Assembly (NCBI RefSeq): GCF_003668635.1
Contig: NZ_RCWH01000003.1
Coordinates: 62,001 to 126,000, forward strand
Length of the DNA stretch: 64,000 nucleotides
Source: Planomicrobium sp. Y74
GTDB lineage: Bacteria > Bacillota > Bacilli > Bacillales_A > Planococcaceae
Direction: 5' to 3'
The notes under the pieces are model-generated. The model was not told where the DNA came from. It saw only the letters and a program-made list of their open reading frames with translations, and ran no database searches. A program made the translations under genes and the position numbers. Of this stretch, positions 1 through 8,358 are shown piece after piece. How positions within the stretch are numbered: position 1 is the stretch's first letter; the number at the start of each line of letters is the position of its first letter.

Positions 1-699
1 TCTTATGAAGCAAGCGATGACAAAGAGTTCGGCGGCAAGGTGCATTATTTCAACCATGCAGCGCCGAATGCCTTTTATACAATGGGCGTTACACTCTCGG
101 CAGGCTACAGCCTGACCTGGTTCAAGGACGTTTTCGCTGTAGGCGAATCATTTGATGAATTATTGGCTGAAGTAGGAACGGTTCCCGCTGGTTCAAACGG
201 ATTATTGTTCACACCGTATTTAGTCGGGGAACGCACACCGCATGCGGATGCGACAATCCGCGCCAGCTTTATCGGCATGGACAGTTCACATCAGCGCAAA
301 GATTTCGTCCGTGCTGTACTGGAAGGAATCACATTTTCTTTGAACGAGTCGATTGCGATTTTCCGTGACAGCGGCAAACACATCGACACAATCGTTTCAA
401 TCGGCGGCGGTGCGCAAAACGAGGACTGGCTGCAGATGCAGGCGGATATCTTCAACACGACCATCGTCCGGCTGAAAAGTGAACAGGGACCTGGAATGGG
501 GGCGGCCATGCTTGCGGCGTTCGGCTGCGGCTGGTTTAATTCATTGCAGGCGTGCGCGGATGTTTTCCTGGAAGAAGGAAAACAGTTTACGCCGGATCCT
601 GTAAATGTAGAGCAATACGAAAAATTGTTTGCGGTATATACTGAAGTATATGGCCAAACAAAAGAACTTAATGAAAAATTAACAGCTTTCCGAAAGTGA
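1..699 (+). CDS. xylB: Xylulokinase, C-terminal part (5' end outside window)
   Basis: FGGY-family sugar kinase that phosphorylates D-xylulose to xylulose 5-phosphate, feeding the pentose phosphate pathway. The frame is open from base 1, so the N-terminal half lies upstream. The 232 residues seen include the FTPYLVGERTPHAD segment, SIGGGAQNEDWLQMQADI and EQGPGMGAAMLA, which are the C-terminal ATPase-domain motifs of FGGY kinases and resemble Bacillus XylB closely (recognised from memory). A terminator follows the stop directly. The downstream sugar genes fit a pentose-use locus. The exact sugar is inferred from family resemblance. Confidence 0.88.
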   Translation, partial: SYEASDDKEFGGKVHYFNHAAPNAFYTMGVTLSAGYSLTWFKDVFAVGESFDELLAEVGTVPAGSNGLLFTPYLVGERTPHADATIRASFIGMDSSHQRKDFVRAVLEGITFSLNESIAIFRDSGKHIDTIVSIGGGAQNEDWLQMQADIFNTTIVRLKSEQGPGMGAAMLAAFGCGWFNSLQACADVFLEEGKQFTPDPVNVEQYEKLFAVYTEVYGQTKELNEKLTAFRK

Positions 700-709
700 A
701 TCATTGAAT

Positions 710-744
710 AAGAGTCTCAACTATTCGGTTGAGGCTCTTCTTTG
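710..744 (+). terminator. Rho-independent terminator after xylB
   Basis: A 12-bp stem with one mismatch (AAGAGTCTCAAC pairs with GTTGAGGCTCTT) followed by a short pyrimidine run. It covers the TTG at 729, which argues against an upstream start for the next gene. Confidence 0.75.
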
Positions 745-779
745 CAAAATCGATGGACGATCAAACAAGGGAGCGTGGA

Positions 780-1766
780 ATGATGAATTATCGGCAAATC
801 GGCAGCACAGACCTGAAAGTGAGCGAATTGAGTTTTGGAACTTGGGCAATCGGCGGTTCGTGGGGCAGCACGAAGGACGAGGAATCGCTTCGCGGACTGG
901 ACCGCGCGATGGATGCGGGCGTAAACTTTTTCGATACAGCAGACGTATACGGAGACGGGCATGCGGAAGAACTTTTGGCGAAAGCGACAAAAGGCAAGCA
1001 TGACGAAATCCATATCGCGACGAAATTTGCTCGCGCTGGCGATATTCATGATCCCAAGACCTATTCACTGGAAAGCGTTAGCCAATACGCGGAAAACAGC
1101 TTGAAACGGCTGGGACGTGAACAGATCGATCTGTTCCAGATTCATTGTCCACCGATTGAAATTCTGCGTGATGGCCAGGTGTTTGAAGTGCTTGACCGCT
1201 TGAAAGAGCAAGGCAAAATCCGCTATTACGGCGTCAGCGTCGAAACGGTGGAAGAAGGGCTCTTGTGCATGGAAAACCCGAACGTCAGCAGCTTGCAGGT
1301 GATTTTTAATTTATTCCGCCAGAAACCGGCAACGGAACTTTTCCCGGCAGCAGCTGAAAGGAATGTCGGCATCCTGGCGCGTGTACCGTTGGCAAGTGGT
1401 TTATTGACTGGGAAATTCAAGAAAAACGCTGAATTCGAAGAAGACGACCACCGCAATTTCAACCGTGACGGCCAGGCATTCAACGTCGGCGAAACGTTTG
1501 CCGGACTGGAATTTAATAAAGGCGTGGAATTGGCCGATAAGTTATCGTGGATCGCAGAAGACAGAGGCAATATGACCCAGGCTTCCCTCAAGTGGATCCT
1601 GGAGCACGAAGCGGTTTCGTCCGTGATACCGGGCTTTAAGACAGTGGCGCAAGTCGAGGACAATCTGCAGGCATTGAACGCGTCAGCTTACAGCGCTGAA
1701 GAAATGAAGAAAATCGAACAATTCTATAAAAAGCAAGTAGAATCAAATATCAGAGGACCTTACTAA
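780..1766 (+). CDS. Aldo/keto reductase
   Basis: NADPH-dependent aldo/keto reductase, 328 aa, a usual length for the family and cytosolic. The catalytic tetrad is visible: Asp and Tyr in FFDTADVYGDG, Lys in IATKFA and His in LFQIHCPP. The C-terminal cofactor-binding segment SVIPGFKTVAQVEDN is present. The start at 780 (or the ATG at 783) lies just after an AGGGAG site. A longer frame from 729 would begin inside the preceding terminator, so I reject it. It sits between xylB and an MsmX-type ATPase, so a sugar-related substrate is plausible, but the substrate cannot be read from sequence. Confidence 0.88.
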   Translation: MMNYRQIGSTDLKVSELSFGTWAIGGSWGSTKDEESLRGLDRAMDAGVNFFDTADVYGDGHAEELLAKATKGKHDEIHIATKFARAGDIHDPKTYSLESVSQYAENSLKRLGREQIDLFQIHCPPIEILRDGQVFEVLDRLKEQGKIRYYGVSVETVEEGLLCMENPNVSSLQVIFNLFRQKPATELFPAAAERNVGILARVPLASGLLTGKFKKNAEFEEDDHRNFNRDGQAFNVGETFAGLEFNKGVELADKLSWIAEDRGNMTQASLKWILEHEAVSSVIPGFKTVAQVEDNLQALNASAYSAEEMKKIEQFYKKQVESNIRGPY

Positions 1767-1813
1767 GTATCCACTAATAGAGGCTAAGGCAATACATATT
1801 CGGAGGGATGAAA

Positions 1814-2911
1814 ATGGCAGGGTTGAATTTAGTCAACATCAAGAAAGTCTATGACAAAGGTGTTGTTTCCGTTCAGGACTTTAACCTGGAAATCAGGGAC
1901 AAGGAATTTCTCGTATTGGTCGGACCGTCCGGCTGTGGGAAATCGACGACGCTGCGGATGATCGCTGGGCTGGAAGACATCACGGAAGGCGATCTGTTCA
2001 TCGGTGAAAAACGTGTCAATGACGTTTCGCCGAAAGACCGCGACATCGCGATGGTGTTCCAGAACTACGCGCTTTACCCACATATGAACGTCTATGACAA
2101 TATGGCGTTCAGTTTGAAATTGAATAAATTGAAGAAAAATGATATCAAGGAACGCGTCGACAATGCAGCGAAGATTCTTGGTTTGGAAGAGTACCTTTAC
2201 CGTAAACCGAAAGCCTTGTCCGGTGGGCAGCGCCAGCGGGTTGCACTCGGCCGCGCGATTGTGCGCGACGCGGAAGTATTCCTGATGGATGAGCCGTTAT
2301 CCAACTTGGATGCAAAGTTACGTGTGCAGATGCGCACAGAAATCCAGAAATTGCATCGCCGTTTGCAGACGACAACAGTTTATGTGACCCATGACCAAAC
2401 GGAAGCGATGACGATGGCAACACGCCTGGTCGTCATGAAAGACGGCTTTATCCAGCAGGTCGGCTCTCCAAAAGAAGTATATGACGAGCCGGATAATATG
2501 TTCGTCGGCGGCTTTATCGGTTCTCCCGCGATGAATTTCCTGCGCGGCCGTTTAGAAGGCAGTCAATTTGTGATGGGCGACATCAAAGTGCTGATTCCGG
2601 AAGGGAAATTGAAGGTGCTTCGCGAAAAGGGTTATGACGGGAAAGAACTTGTTCTCGGCATCCGTCCGGAAGATATCCATGATGAACCCGTATTCCTGGA
2701 TTATTCACCGGAAACAAAAATCCGTGCTTCGATTGAAGTGGCTGAATTGATGGGCTCAGAAATCATTCTTTATTCGGTCGTGGACAATCAGGACTTTGTT
2801 GCCCGTGTCGATTCCCGTTTTGGGGTGGAAGCCGGACAGACAATCGATATGGCATTCGACATGAATAAAGTGCATTTCTTCGATAAGGAATCCGAACTCC
2901 GCATCAAATGA
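1814..2911 (+). CDS. msmX: ABC transporter ATP-binding protein, MsmX/UgpC family
   Basis: ATPase that energises CUT1-type carbohydrate importers; one such protein often serves several permeases. The 365 aa carry Walker A (GPSGCGKST, about residues 37-45), the LSGGQRQRVALGRA signature, Walker B (FLMDEPLSNLD) and the H-loop in VTHDQTEAM. The C-terminal TOBE/OB part contains GIRPEDI. An ATG at 1808 abuts the GGAGGG site, so the ATG at 1814, six bases away, is the better start. No permease or binding protein is encoded beside it, consistent with a shared ATPase. A terminator follows. Confidence 0.9.
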   Translation: MAGLNLVNIKKVYDKGVVSVQDFNLEIRDKEFLVLVGPSGCGKSTTLRMIAGLEDITEGDLFIGEKRVNDVSPKDRDIAMVFQNYALYPHMNVYDNMAFSLKLNKLKKNDIKERVDNAAKILGLEEYLYRKPKALSGGQRQRVALGRAIVRDAEVFLMDEPLSNLDAKLRVQMRTEIQKLHRRLQTTTVYVTHDQTEAMTMATRLVVMKDGFIQQVGSPKEVYDEPDNMFVGGFIGSPAMNFLRGRLEGSQFVMGDIKVLIPEGKLKVLREKGYDGKELVLGIRPEDIHDEPVFLDYSPETKIRASIEVAELMGSEIILYSVVDNQDFVARVDSRFGVEAGQTIDMAFDMNKVHFFDKESELRIK

Positions 2912-2949
2912 TTTTGCCTGTGAGCGGTTCGCTGACAGGATATAGGGAT

Positions 2950-2986
2950 GCCGCTAAAGGATAAACGTCCTTTGGCGGCGTTTTTT
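2950..2986 (+). terminator. Rho-independent terminator after msmX
   Basis: Perfect 12-bp stem GCCGCTAAAGGA / TCCTTTGGCGGC with a 6-base loop, then GTTTTTT. Confidence 0.9.
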
Positions 2987-3003
2987 ATTTCGGAGAAAGG
3001 GTG

Positions 3004-4023
3004 ATGGAGATGGAAAAAATCAGCTGGGGCGTTCTAAGTACAGCGAATATCGGCTTGACGCAAGTGATTCCGGCGATTGGCCGTGCGGAAAATGCGGAGC
3101 TTGCAGCTATTGCAAGCCGGAGCGGTAAGGTCCATGCGATTGCAGAAGAGCATGGAATTTCAAGAGCTTATGAAAGCTACGAAGCTCTACTGGCAGACAG
3201 CGAGATCGATGCAGTGTATATTCCGCTGCCGAATCATCTGCATAAAGAATGGACGATGAAAGCGGCCGCAGCAGGCAAACATGTGCTGTGTGAAAAACCG
3301 GCGGCGCTGACGGAAGCAGAAGCGGAAGAAATGGTGGCGTTTTGCCAAAGCCAAAACGTGAAATTCGCGGAAGCGTTCATGTATCAGCTGCATCCGCAGC
3401 ACGGACGCGTAAAGGAAATTATGGCTTCAGGTGAAATTGGTGACATCCGCTTGATCAAATCGGGCCATTCCTTTTATATGGCCGACCGGGAAACGAATAT
3501 CCGCATGGATAAAAAGATGGGCGGCGGCAGCCTTTACGATCTCGGCTGCTATTCGATTCAAGTATTCCGCCATCTGACGGATGCTGAACCGTTGGAAGTG
3601 CAGGCTTTCGCTGAAATGGATAAGGCAGACGGCGTCGATATGACGGCTCACGGCTGGCTGCGATTCGAAGGCGGCATCCTCGCTTTATTTGACTGCAGTT
3701 TCGATATGCTTCCACGCAACGAATATGAAGTGATCGGCACGAAAGGTTCCATTAGAGTGCCGTACGCGTTCCGACCGGATATTGTCGGCGGTGTGGGATC
3801 AATAATTGTCAAAGCGGGGGACGGGCAGCGAACAGAAGAAGTGGACGGCGACAGTTATAGGCTCGAAGTGGAGGATTTTTCATCCGCGATTCTAGAAGAC
3901 CGGCAACCATGGATCAGCGGCGATTCGACAATCCGCAATATGCGTGTGCTGGACGCTTGCTATGAATCGATTTCTACGGGCCAGTCCGTTCAACTAACCA
4001 CGGAAGGCAGTGATGGCAGATGA
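3004..4023 (+). CDS. Gfo/Idh/MocA family oxidoreductase
   Basis: NAD(P)-dependent sugar or polyol dehydrogenase of the glucose-fructose oxidoreductase/inositol dehydrogenase family, 339 aa. The N-terminal Rossmann fold begins STANIGLTQVIPAIG; the family motif with catalytic Lys is CEKPAALT; the C-terminal half is the typical alpha/beta substrate domain. GGAG lies 8 bases before the ATG at 3004; GTG 3001 and ATG 3010 are alternatives. The stop overlaps the next start (ATGA), so it is translationally coupled to the aldose epimerase. Substrate unknown, probably a sugar. Confidence 0.87.
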   Translation: MEMEKISWGVLSTANIGLTQVIPAIGRAENAELAAIASRSGKVHAIAEEHGISRAYESYEALLADSEIDAVYIPLPNHLHKEWTMKAAAAGKHVLCEKPAALTEAEAEEMVAFCQSQNVKFAEAFMYQLHPQHGRVKEIMASGEIGDIRLIKSGHSFYMADRETNIRMDKKMGGGSLYDLGCYSIQVFRHLTDAEPLEVQAFAEMDKADGVDMTAHGWLRFEGGILALFDCSFDMLPRNEYEVIGTKGSIRVPYAFRPDIVGGVGSIIVKAGDGQRTEEVDGDSYRLEVEDFSSAILEDRQPWISGDSTIRNMRVLDACYESISTGQSVQLTTEGSDGR

Positions 4024-5093
4024 CAGTGGAACAACAGGCATTCGGAAAATCAGACGGACAGACGGTGACGCTTTATACAATAAAAAATGAACAGGGCTTC
4101 CAAATTTCCTGCATCAATTACGGCTGCATCATTACAGAAATTTTGACGCCCGACAAGACAGGGAAATTGGAAAACGTCGTTCTGGGATTTGATTCCCTGG
4201 AAGAATACGAGCGCGACGTCCATTATCTCGGCGCGGTGGCTGGCCGTTTTGCGGGACGCATCAAAGACGGCGCAGCTGAACTGGCGGGAAGCAGCTATCA
4301 GCTTGGGCGGAACGCAAACGGCCATCACTTGCACGGCGGCGCTGGCGGTTTCCATTCGGTGGTTTGGAATGCTGTACCATTTGAAGAGCCGGGCGGTGCA
4401 GGAGTGGATTTTACATACACAAGCCCGGACGGCGAAGAAGGTTATCCGGGAAATCTGGAGATGACGGTGAGCTATTTTGTTAAACATGACCGCAACAAAC
4501 TCGTCATTTCATATAGCGGAACTTCGGACCAGACAACTCTTTTGAATCCAACCAATCATTCGTATTTCAATTTGAGCGGTGATCTGAAATGCGACGTGCT
4601 GGATCATCATTTGCAGCTGCCGGGCGAAGCCTACCTTGAACTTGACGATGAGCTATTGCCGACTGGCAGGATTTTGCCGGTTGCCGGAACGGTGTTCGAT
4701 CTGAGTAATGGCAATAAAATACGGCATGCCGTTCAGTCGGAAGAGCCACAGACTCGACTTGCGGGGCATGGCTATGACCATCCATTTGTTTTAGAGCAAG
4801 CGGACGAAAGTGCAATCTTGCTGACGGATGAAGAAAGCGGACGGACGCTTTCGGTGGCGACTACTGAACCCGCTGTTGTGCTCTATACCGGCAACGGCCT
4901 CGGCGGTCCCTATAGCTTGCGCGGAACTCCGGCGCGAAATCACCTCGGCCTCTGCCTGGAAACACAGAAGCTGCCCGATTCAACGCGGCATCAGAATTTC
5001 GGATCCTCAGTGCTGCAAGCGGGAGAGTTCTATCATTCTGAAACCAGCTTCAGCTTTGGCGTTTTGGATAAAGAGCAGATAGAAGAAGATTAG
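4020..5093 (+). CDS. galM: Aldose 1-epimerase (mutarotase)
   Basis: Interconverts the alpha and beta anomers of aldoses such as glucose, galactose or xylose in the cytosol. At 357 aa it has the usual length. Family marks are GRFAGRI near the N-terminus, the histidine of NGHHLHGG, the catalytic His of NPTNHSYFNLSG and the catalytic Glu in LCLETQKLPDS. It starts 4 bp inside the preceding oxidoreductase gene, so the pair forms one operon closed by the terminator at 5102. Confidence 0.92.
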   Translation: MTVEQQAFGKSDGQTVTLYTIKNEQGFQISCINYGCIITEILTPDKTGKLENVVLGFDSLEEYERDVHYLGAVAGRFAGRIKDGAAELAGSSYQLGRNANGHHLHGGAGGFHSVVWNAVPFEEPGGAGVDFTYTSPDGEEGYPGNLEMTVSYFVKHDRNKLVISYSGTSDQTTLLNPTNHSYFNLSGDLKCDVLDHHLQLPGEAYLELDDELLPTGRILPVAGTVFDLSNGNKIRHAVQSEEPQTRLAGHGYDHPFVLEQADESAILLTDEESGRTLSVATTEPAVVLYTGNGLGGPYSLRGTPARNHLGLCLETQKLPDSTRHQNFGSSVLQAGEFYHSETSFSFGVLDKEQIEED

Positions 5094-5101
5094 AGTAAAG
5101 G

Positions 5102-5140
5102 AGCATGCGGGAGGCGAGGAGCCTGGCCGTGTGCTTTTTT
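5102..5140 (+). terminator. Rho-independent terminator after galM
   Basis: Nine-bp stem AGCATGCGG / CCGTGTGCT with two G-U pairs, followed by TTTTTT. Confidence 0.7.
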
Positions 5141-5287
5141 GAATTTGATCAATTAGAAGGTCAAAAAGAATTTATACAAATGCACTTATACCTAATAATC
5201 GAATTTTTTCAATTTATATACAATAAGTTTAAAAAATAAGGTAGCATTAGAAAGGATAAGAAAATTTAGACAAAGGGGAATCAGAAC

Positions 5288-6607
5288 ATGAAAGGGATTA
5301 TACGCTTTTCCAATAATTTGATGGAAAGATATTTGCCAGATCCGTTTTTATTTGTAATCATCCTGACGTTGTTCGTTTTCGGGTTGGGACTGGGAGTGAC
5401 GGGTTCATCGCCTGTTGAAATGGTGGCTTTCTGGGGTGAAGGCTTCTGGGCGCTATTGGCGTTCTCGATGCAGATGGTGCTGGTCCTGGTCACAGGGTTC
5501 GTGCTGGCAAGCAGCCCGATTTTTAAAAAGGGTCTTGGAAAACTGGCGAGCTTTGCAAAATCACCAGGCAGCGCCATTATCTGGGTGACACTGGTGTCAC
5601 TTGCGGCAAGCTGGATCAATTGGGGATTCGGTCTGGTTATCGGTGCCTTGTTCGCGAAAGAATTGGCAAAACGGGTTGATCATGTCGATTACCGGCTGTT
5701 GATTGCAAGCGCCTATTCAGGATTTCTGATTTGGCATGCAGGATTCTCGGGTTCGATTCCGCTGTCGATTGCGACAGACGGCCATCCGTTCATCGATCGG
5801 ATCGGGATCATTCCGACCGGAGAAACGATCTTCGCTAATTATAATCTTATCATCATCGCGGCTTTAGTCATTATTCTTCCATTATTGAACCGTTTGATGA
5901 TGCCGAAAAAAGAAGAGACTGTTACAGTCGATCCGAAAGTGCTGGTGGAACCGAAAGTTGAGGAACAACCGGATAAAGGAGAGCAGACACCGGCGGAGCG
6001 GCTGGAAAACAGCTGGATCATGTCGATGGTCATCGGCGTACTTGGTATTGCATTTATCGCTTATTATTTCATCCAAAACGGATTTGCATTGACACTCGAT
6101 CTAGTCAATTTCATGTTCCTGTTCCTTGGTATCCTATTCCACGGAACACCGCGCAAATATCTGGTCGCTGTTCAGGAAGCGGTCAAAGGAGCGGGTGGCA
6201 TCATCGTCCAGTTCCCATTTTATGCGGGAATCATGGGGATGATGACGGCATCTGGTCTGGCCGCAGTCATCTCGGAAGCGTTTGTCAGCATTTCGACAGC
6301 GCAGACATTCCCGCTTTTTGCCTTCCTTAGCGCAGGACTCGTAAACTTCTTCGTCCCTTCAGGGGGAGGCCAGTGGGCAGTACAGGCACCAATTATGCTG
6401 GAAGCTGCAGAAATGCTCGGCAGCGACACGGCGAAAGTCGCCATGGCTGTTGCGTGGGGAGACGCGTGGACGAATATGATCCAGCCGTTCTGGGCTTTGC
6501 CGGCACTTGCAATTGCAGGGCTCAAAGCCAAAGACATCATGGGCTTCTGTTTGATTGTCTTATTTGTCAGCGGTATTGTAATCGGACTTGGTTTATTATT
6601 CCTGTGA
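5288..6607 (+). CDS. Short-chain fatty acid transporter, AtoE family
   Basis: Polytopic inner-membrane permease of the AtoE/SCFA_trans family (439 aa), thought to import short-chain fatty acids such as acetoacetate or butyrate. It begins with the family-typical FSNNLMERYLPDPFLF and includes SWINWGFGLVIGA and FFVPSGGGQWAVQAP. About ten hydrophobic stretches are separated by a charged cytoplasmic loop near residues 200-235. It stands alone between two terminators with an AT-rich upstream region (5141-5287). No acyl-CoA metabolism genes are adjacent, so the substrate is an inference from family. Confidence 0.88.
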   Translation: MKGIIRFSNNLMERYLPDPFLFVIILTLFVFGLGLGVTGSSPVEMVAFWGEGFWALLAFSMQMVLVLVTGFVLASSPIFKKGLGKLASFAKSPGSAIIWVTLVSLAASWINWGFGLVIGALFAKELAKRVDHVDYRLLIASAYSGFLIWHAGFSGSIPLSIATDGHPFIDRIGIIPTGETIFANYNLIIIAALVIILPLLNRLMMPKKEETVTVDPKVLVEPKVEEQPDKGEQTPAERLENSWIMSMVIGVLGIAFIAYYFIQNGFALTLDLVNFMFLFLGILFHGTPRKYLVAVQEAVKGAGGIIVQFPFYAGIMGMMTASGLAAVISEAFVSISTAQTFPLFAFLSAGLVNFFVPSGGGQWAVQAPIMLEAAEMLGSDTAKVAMAVAWGDAWTNMIQPFWALPALAIAGLKAKDIMGFCLIVLFVSGIVIGLGLLFL

Positions 6608-6619
6608 TTAAAAACGAAT

Positions 6620-6650
6620 AGCCTTGCCTTCTTGAGGCAAGGCTTTTTTA
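6620..6650 (+). terminator. Rho-independent terminator after the AtoE-like gene
   Basis: Perfect 10-bp stem AGCCTTGCCT / AGGCAAGGCT with a short loop and TTTTTTA tail. Confidence 0.92.
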
Positions 6651-6854
6651 TTGGGATGAAAATAACACACCTGCTCAACAAAAGAAAGGTGGATAAGCAT
6701 TTGTTATCTTGGAATACCAATAAAACAGCTAAAAACAGGAGCTTATTTTGTCAAATCCTTATGTTGATATAAGCAAAACTTTAAAAAAGCACTAAAGTTA
6801 GGATGTAAAATTATTCAATAAAAACTGAATAACAAGAAAATACAGTTAAAATTC

Positions 6855-6883
6855 TTTTGTTTTGCAGATGTATACGCTATAAT
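6855..6883 (+). promoter_or_regulatory. Probable sigma-A promoter of the TAXI-TRAP operon
   Basis: A consensus TATAAT at 6878-6883 lies about 30 bases before the translation start. A weak TTTTGT at 6855 sits 17 bases upstream as a possible -35. The rest of 6651-6911 is AT-rich with no open frame. Confidence 0.5.
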
Positions 6884-6911
6884 TAGAAAAACTAAAAGAG
6901 GGGGCAACAAC

Positions 6912-7904
6912 ATGAAACAGAAGAAATTAAGCGTTTTCATGATGTCAGCAGCTGCGACATTGGTATTGGCAGCTTGCGGCGGAGGAGAAGAATCATCGGA
7001 TAGCGGTTCAGGCGAAAGCGACGGCTCGTCCGAAGGCCTTGAAACGAATATTGTAACGATTGCGACGGGCGGAGCATCAGGTCCTTATAACATTATCGGG
7101 ACGACACTGGCAGATACTTACAGCAAAACATATGACATCAACTCCCGCACCCAGACAACCGGTGCATCAGTTGAAAACGTCAACCTGATCAAAGAAGATA
7201 AAATCGAAATGGCCTTCACGATGAGTGACGTTGTCAGCCAGGCGGTTGAAGGAACTGAAGGCTTTGAGGAGCCGACGGATAAAATCAGTCAAATCGCTGC
7301 ACTATACCCGAACTACGTTCAAATCGTAACGACAGCGGATTCAGGCATTGAAACATTTGAAGATCTTCGCGGTAAACGAATCGCTGTAGGCGACCAGAAT
7401 TCAGGTGTTGAAGTAAACGCCCGCACACTTCTGGAAGGCCATGGCATCACGTATGATGATATTGAAGTTGATTACCTTGGGTATGCAGAAGCGGCAGACG
7501 GTCTGCGCGCTGGTCAAATCGATGCAGCATTCCTGACAAGCGGATTGCCGAACGCATCCCTCCTGGAGTTGTCGCAATCACTTGATATCCGAATGGTATC
7601 AATCGATCCGGCAGACGTTGAAAGCATTGCAGAAGACAAATCTTATTTTGTGGCTCTTGAAATACCGGCTGGCACATACGGTAACGAAGAAGCGATTCCG
7701 ACAGCAGCGATTATGAATGCATTAATCGTCCAATCGGATATGAGTGAAGATGACGTCTACAAGCTGACAAAAACTTTCTTTGAAAATCTCGATACTTTAG
7801 AGAATTCCCACCAGGCAGCTTCAGATATTTCACTTGAAGCCGCACAGGAAGGTCTTGTAGCGCCACTTCACCCAGGAGCCGAACGTTATTACAGTGAACA
7901 ATAA
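6912..7904 (+). CDS. TAXI-family TRAP transporter substrate-binding lipoprotein
   Basis: Extracytoplasmic solute receptor of a TRAP transporter (TAXI subclass), 330 aa. The lipoprotein signal ends in LVLAACGGG, so mature Cys is near residue 22. The mature part has the family segments TIATGGASGPYNIIG, GVEVNARTLLEGHGI and LRAGQIDAAFLTSG. It overlaps the next gene by 11 bp and heads a three-gene operon with the fused permease. TAXI substrates are usually glutamate or other carboxylates, but nothing here fixes the ligand. Confidence 0.92.
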   Translation: MKQKKLSVFMMSAAATLVLAACGGGEESSDSGSGESDGSSEGLETNIVTIATGGASGPYNIIGTTLADTYSKTYDINSRTQTTGASVENVNLIKEDKIEMAFTMSDVVSQAVEGTEGFEEPTDKISQIAALYPNYVQIVTTADSGIETFEDLRGKRIAVGDQNSGVEVNARTLLEGHGITYDDIEVDYLGYAEAADGLRAGQIDAAFLTSGLPNASLLELSQSLDIRMVSIDPADVESIAEDKSYFVALEIPAGTYGNEEAIPTAAIMNALIVQSDMSEDDVYKLTKTFFENLDTLENSHQAASDISLEAAQEGLVAPLHPGAERYYSEQ

Positions 7905-8358
7905 GGTTTTATTGGGAGGGGCATGCTTGTTGGTGCTCCTCTTTTTCCTGCAGTTCAAGTTGCCGGTGGTCCATTTTGATTTTGGCAATGAAGAATATTT
8001 TTTGGCGGAAGATGAATTTACATTGAAATGGATTCATTCTGTTGAAAAGGAAGAATGGCTTGAGATGTATGAGAGAGACGGCGGAGAGCTGCTTTTGACC
8101 GAAACGGTCTTTAAGACATTCGGTGCAGGCGTACCGTCGGACGGAGAAATCATTTCCACAGATGACGGCTACGTGCATATGCGGATCAACCAGCATCTCC
8201 CGGCAATGAACCTGACTGTCTCTGAAAATGCACAAACGACAATTTTAACTGAAGACAAAACAATTCCGCTGTATGAGTTGACGGAGGATTACGAGTTCGT
8301 CACCATATCCGTACAGCGGATCCATCTTTGGCAGTATATTGGAGGGAAGCAGTTATGA
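7894..8358 (+). CDS. DUF1850 protein of the TAXI-TRAP operon
   Basis: Small protein of 154 aa with an N-terminal membrane segment (about residues 4-20) and an extracytoplasmic beta-rich part containing FTLKWIHSVEKEEW, typical of DUF1850. Such proteins are commonly encoded between TAXI receptors and TRAP permeases; their role is not established. The GTG start lies inside the end of the receptor gene and the stop overlaps the permease ATG by 4 bp, so expression is tightly coupled. Confidence 0.82.
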   Translation: MNNKVLLGGACLLVLLFFLQFKLPVVHFDFGNEEYFLAEDEFTLKWIHSVEKEEWLEMYERDGGELLLTETVFKTFGAGVPSDGEIISTDDGYVHMRINQHLPAMNLTVSENAQTTILTEDKTIPLYELTEDYEFVTISVQRIHLWQYIGGKQL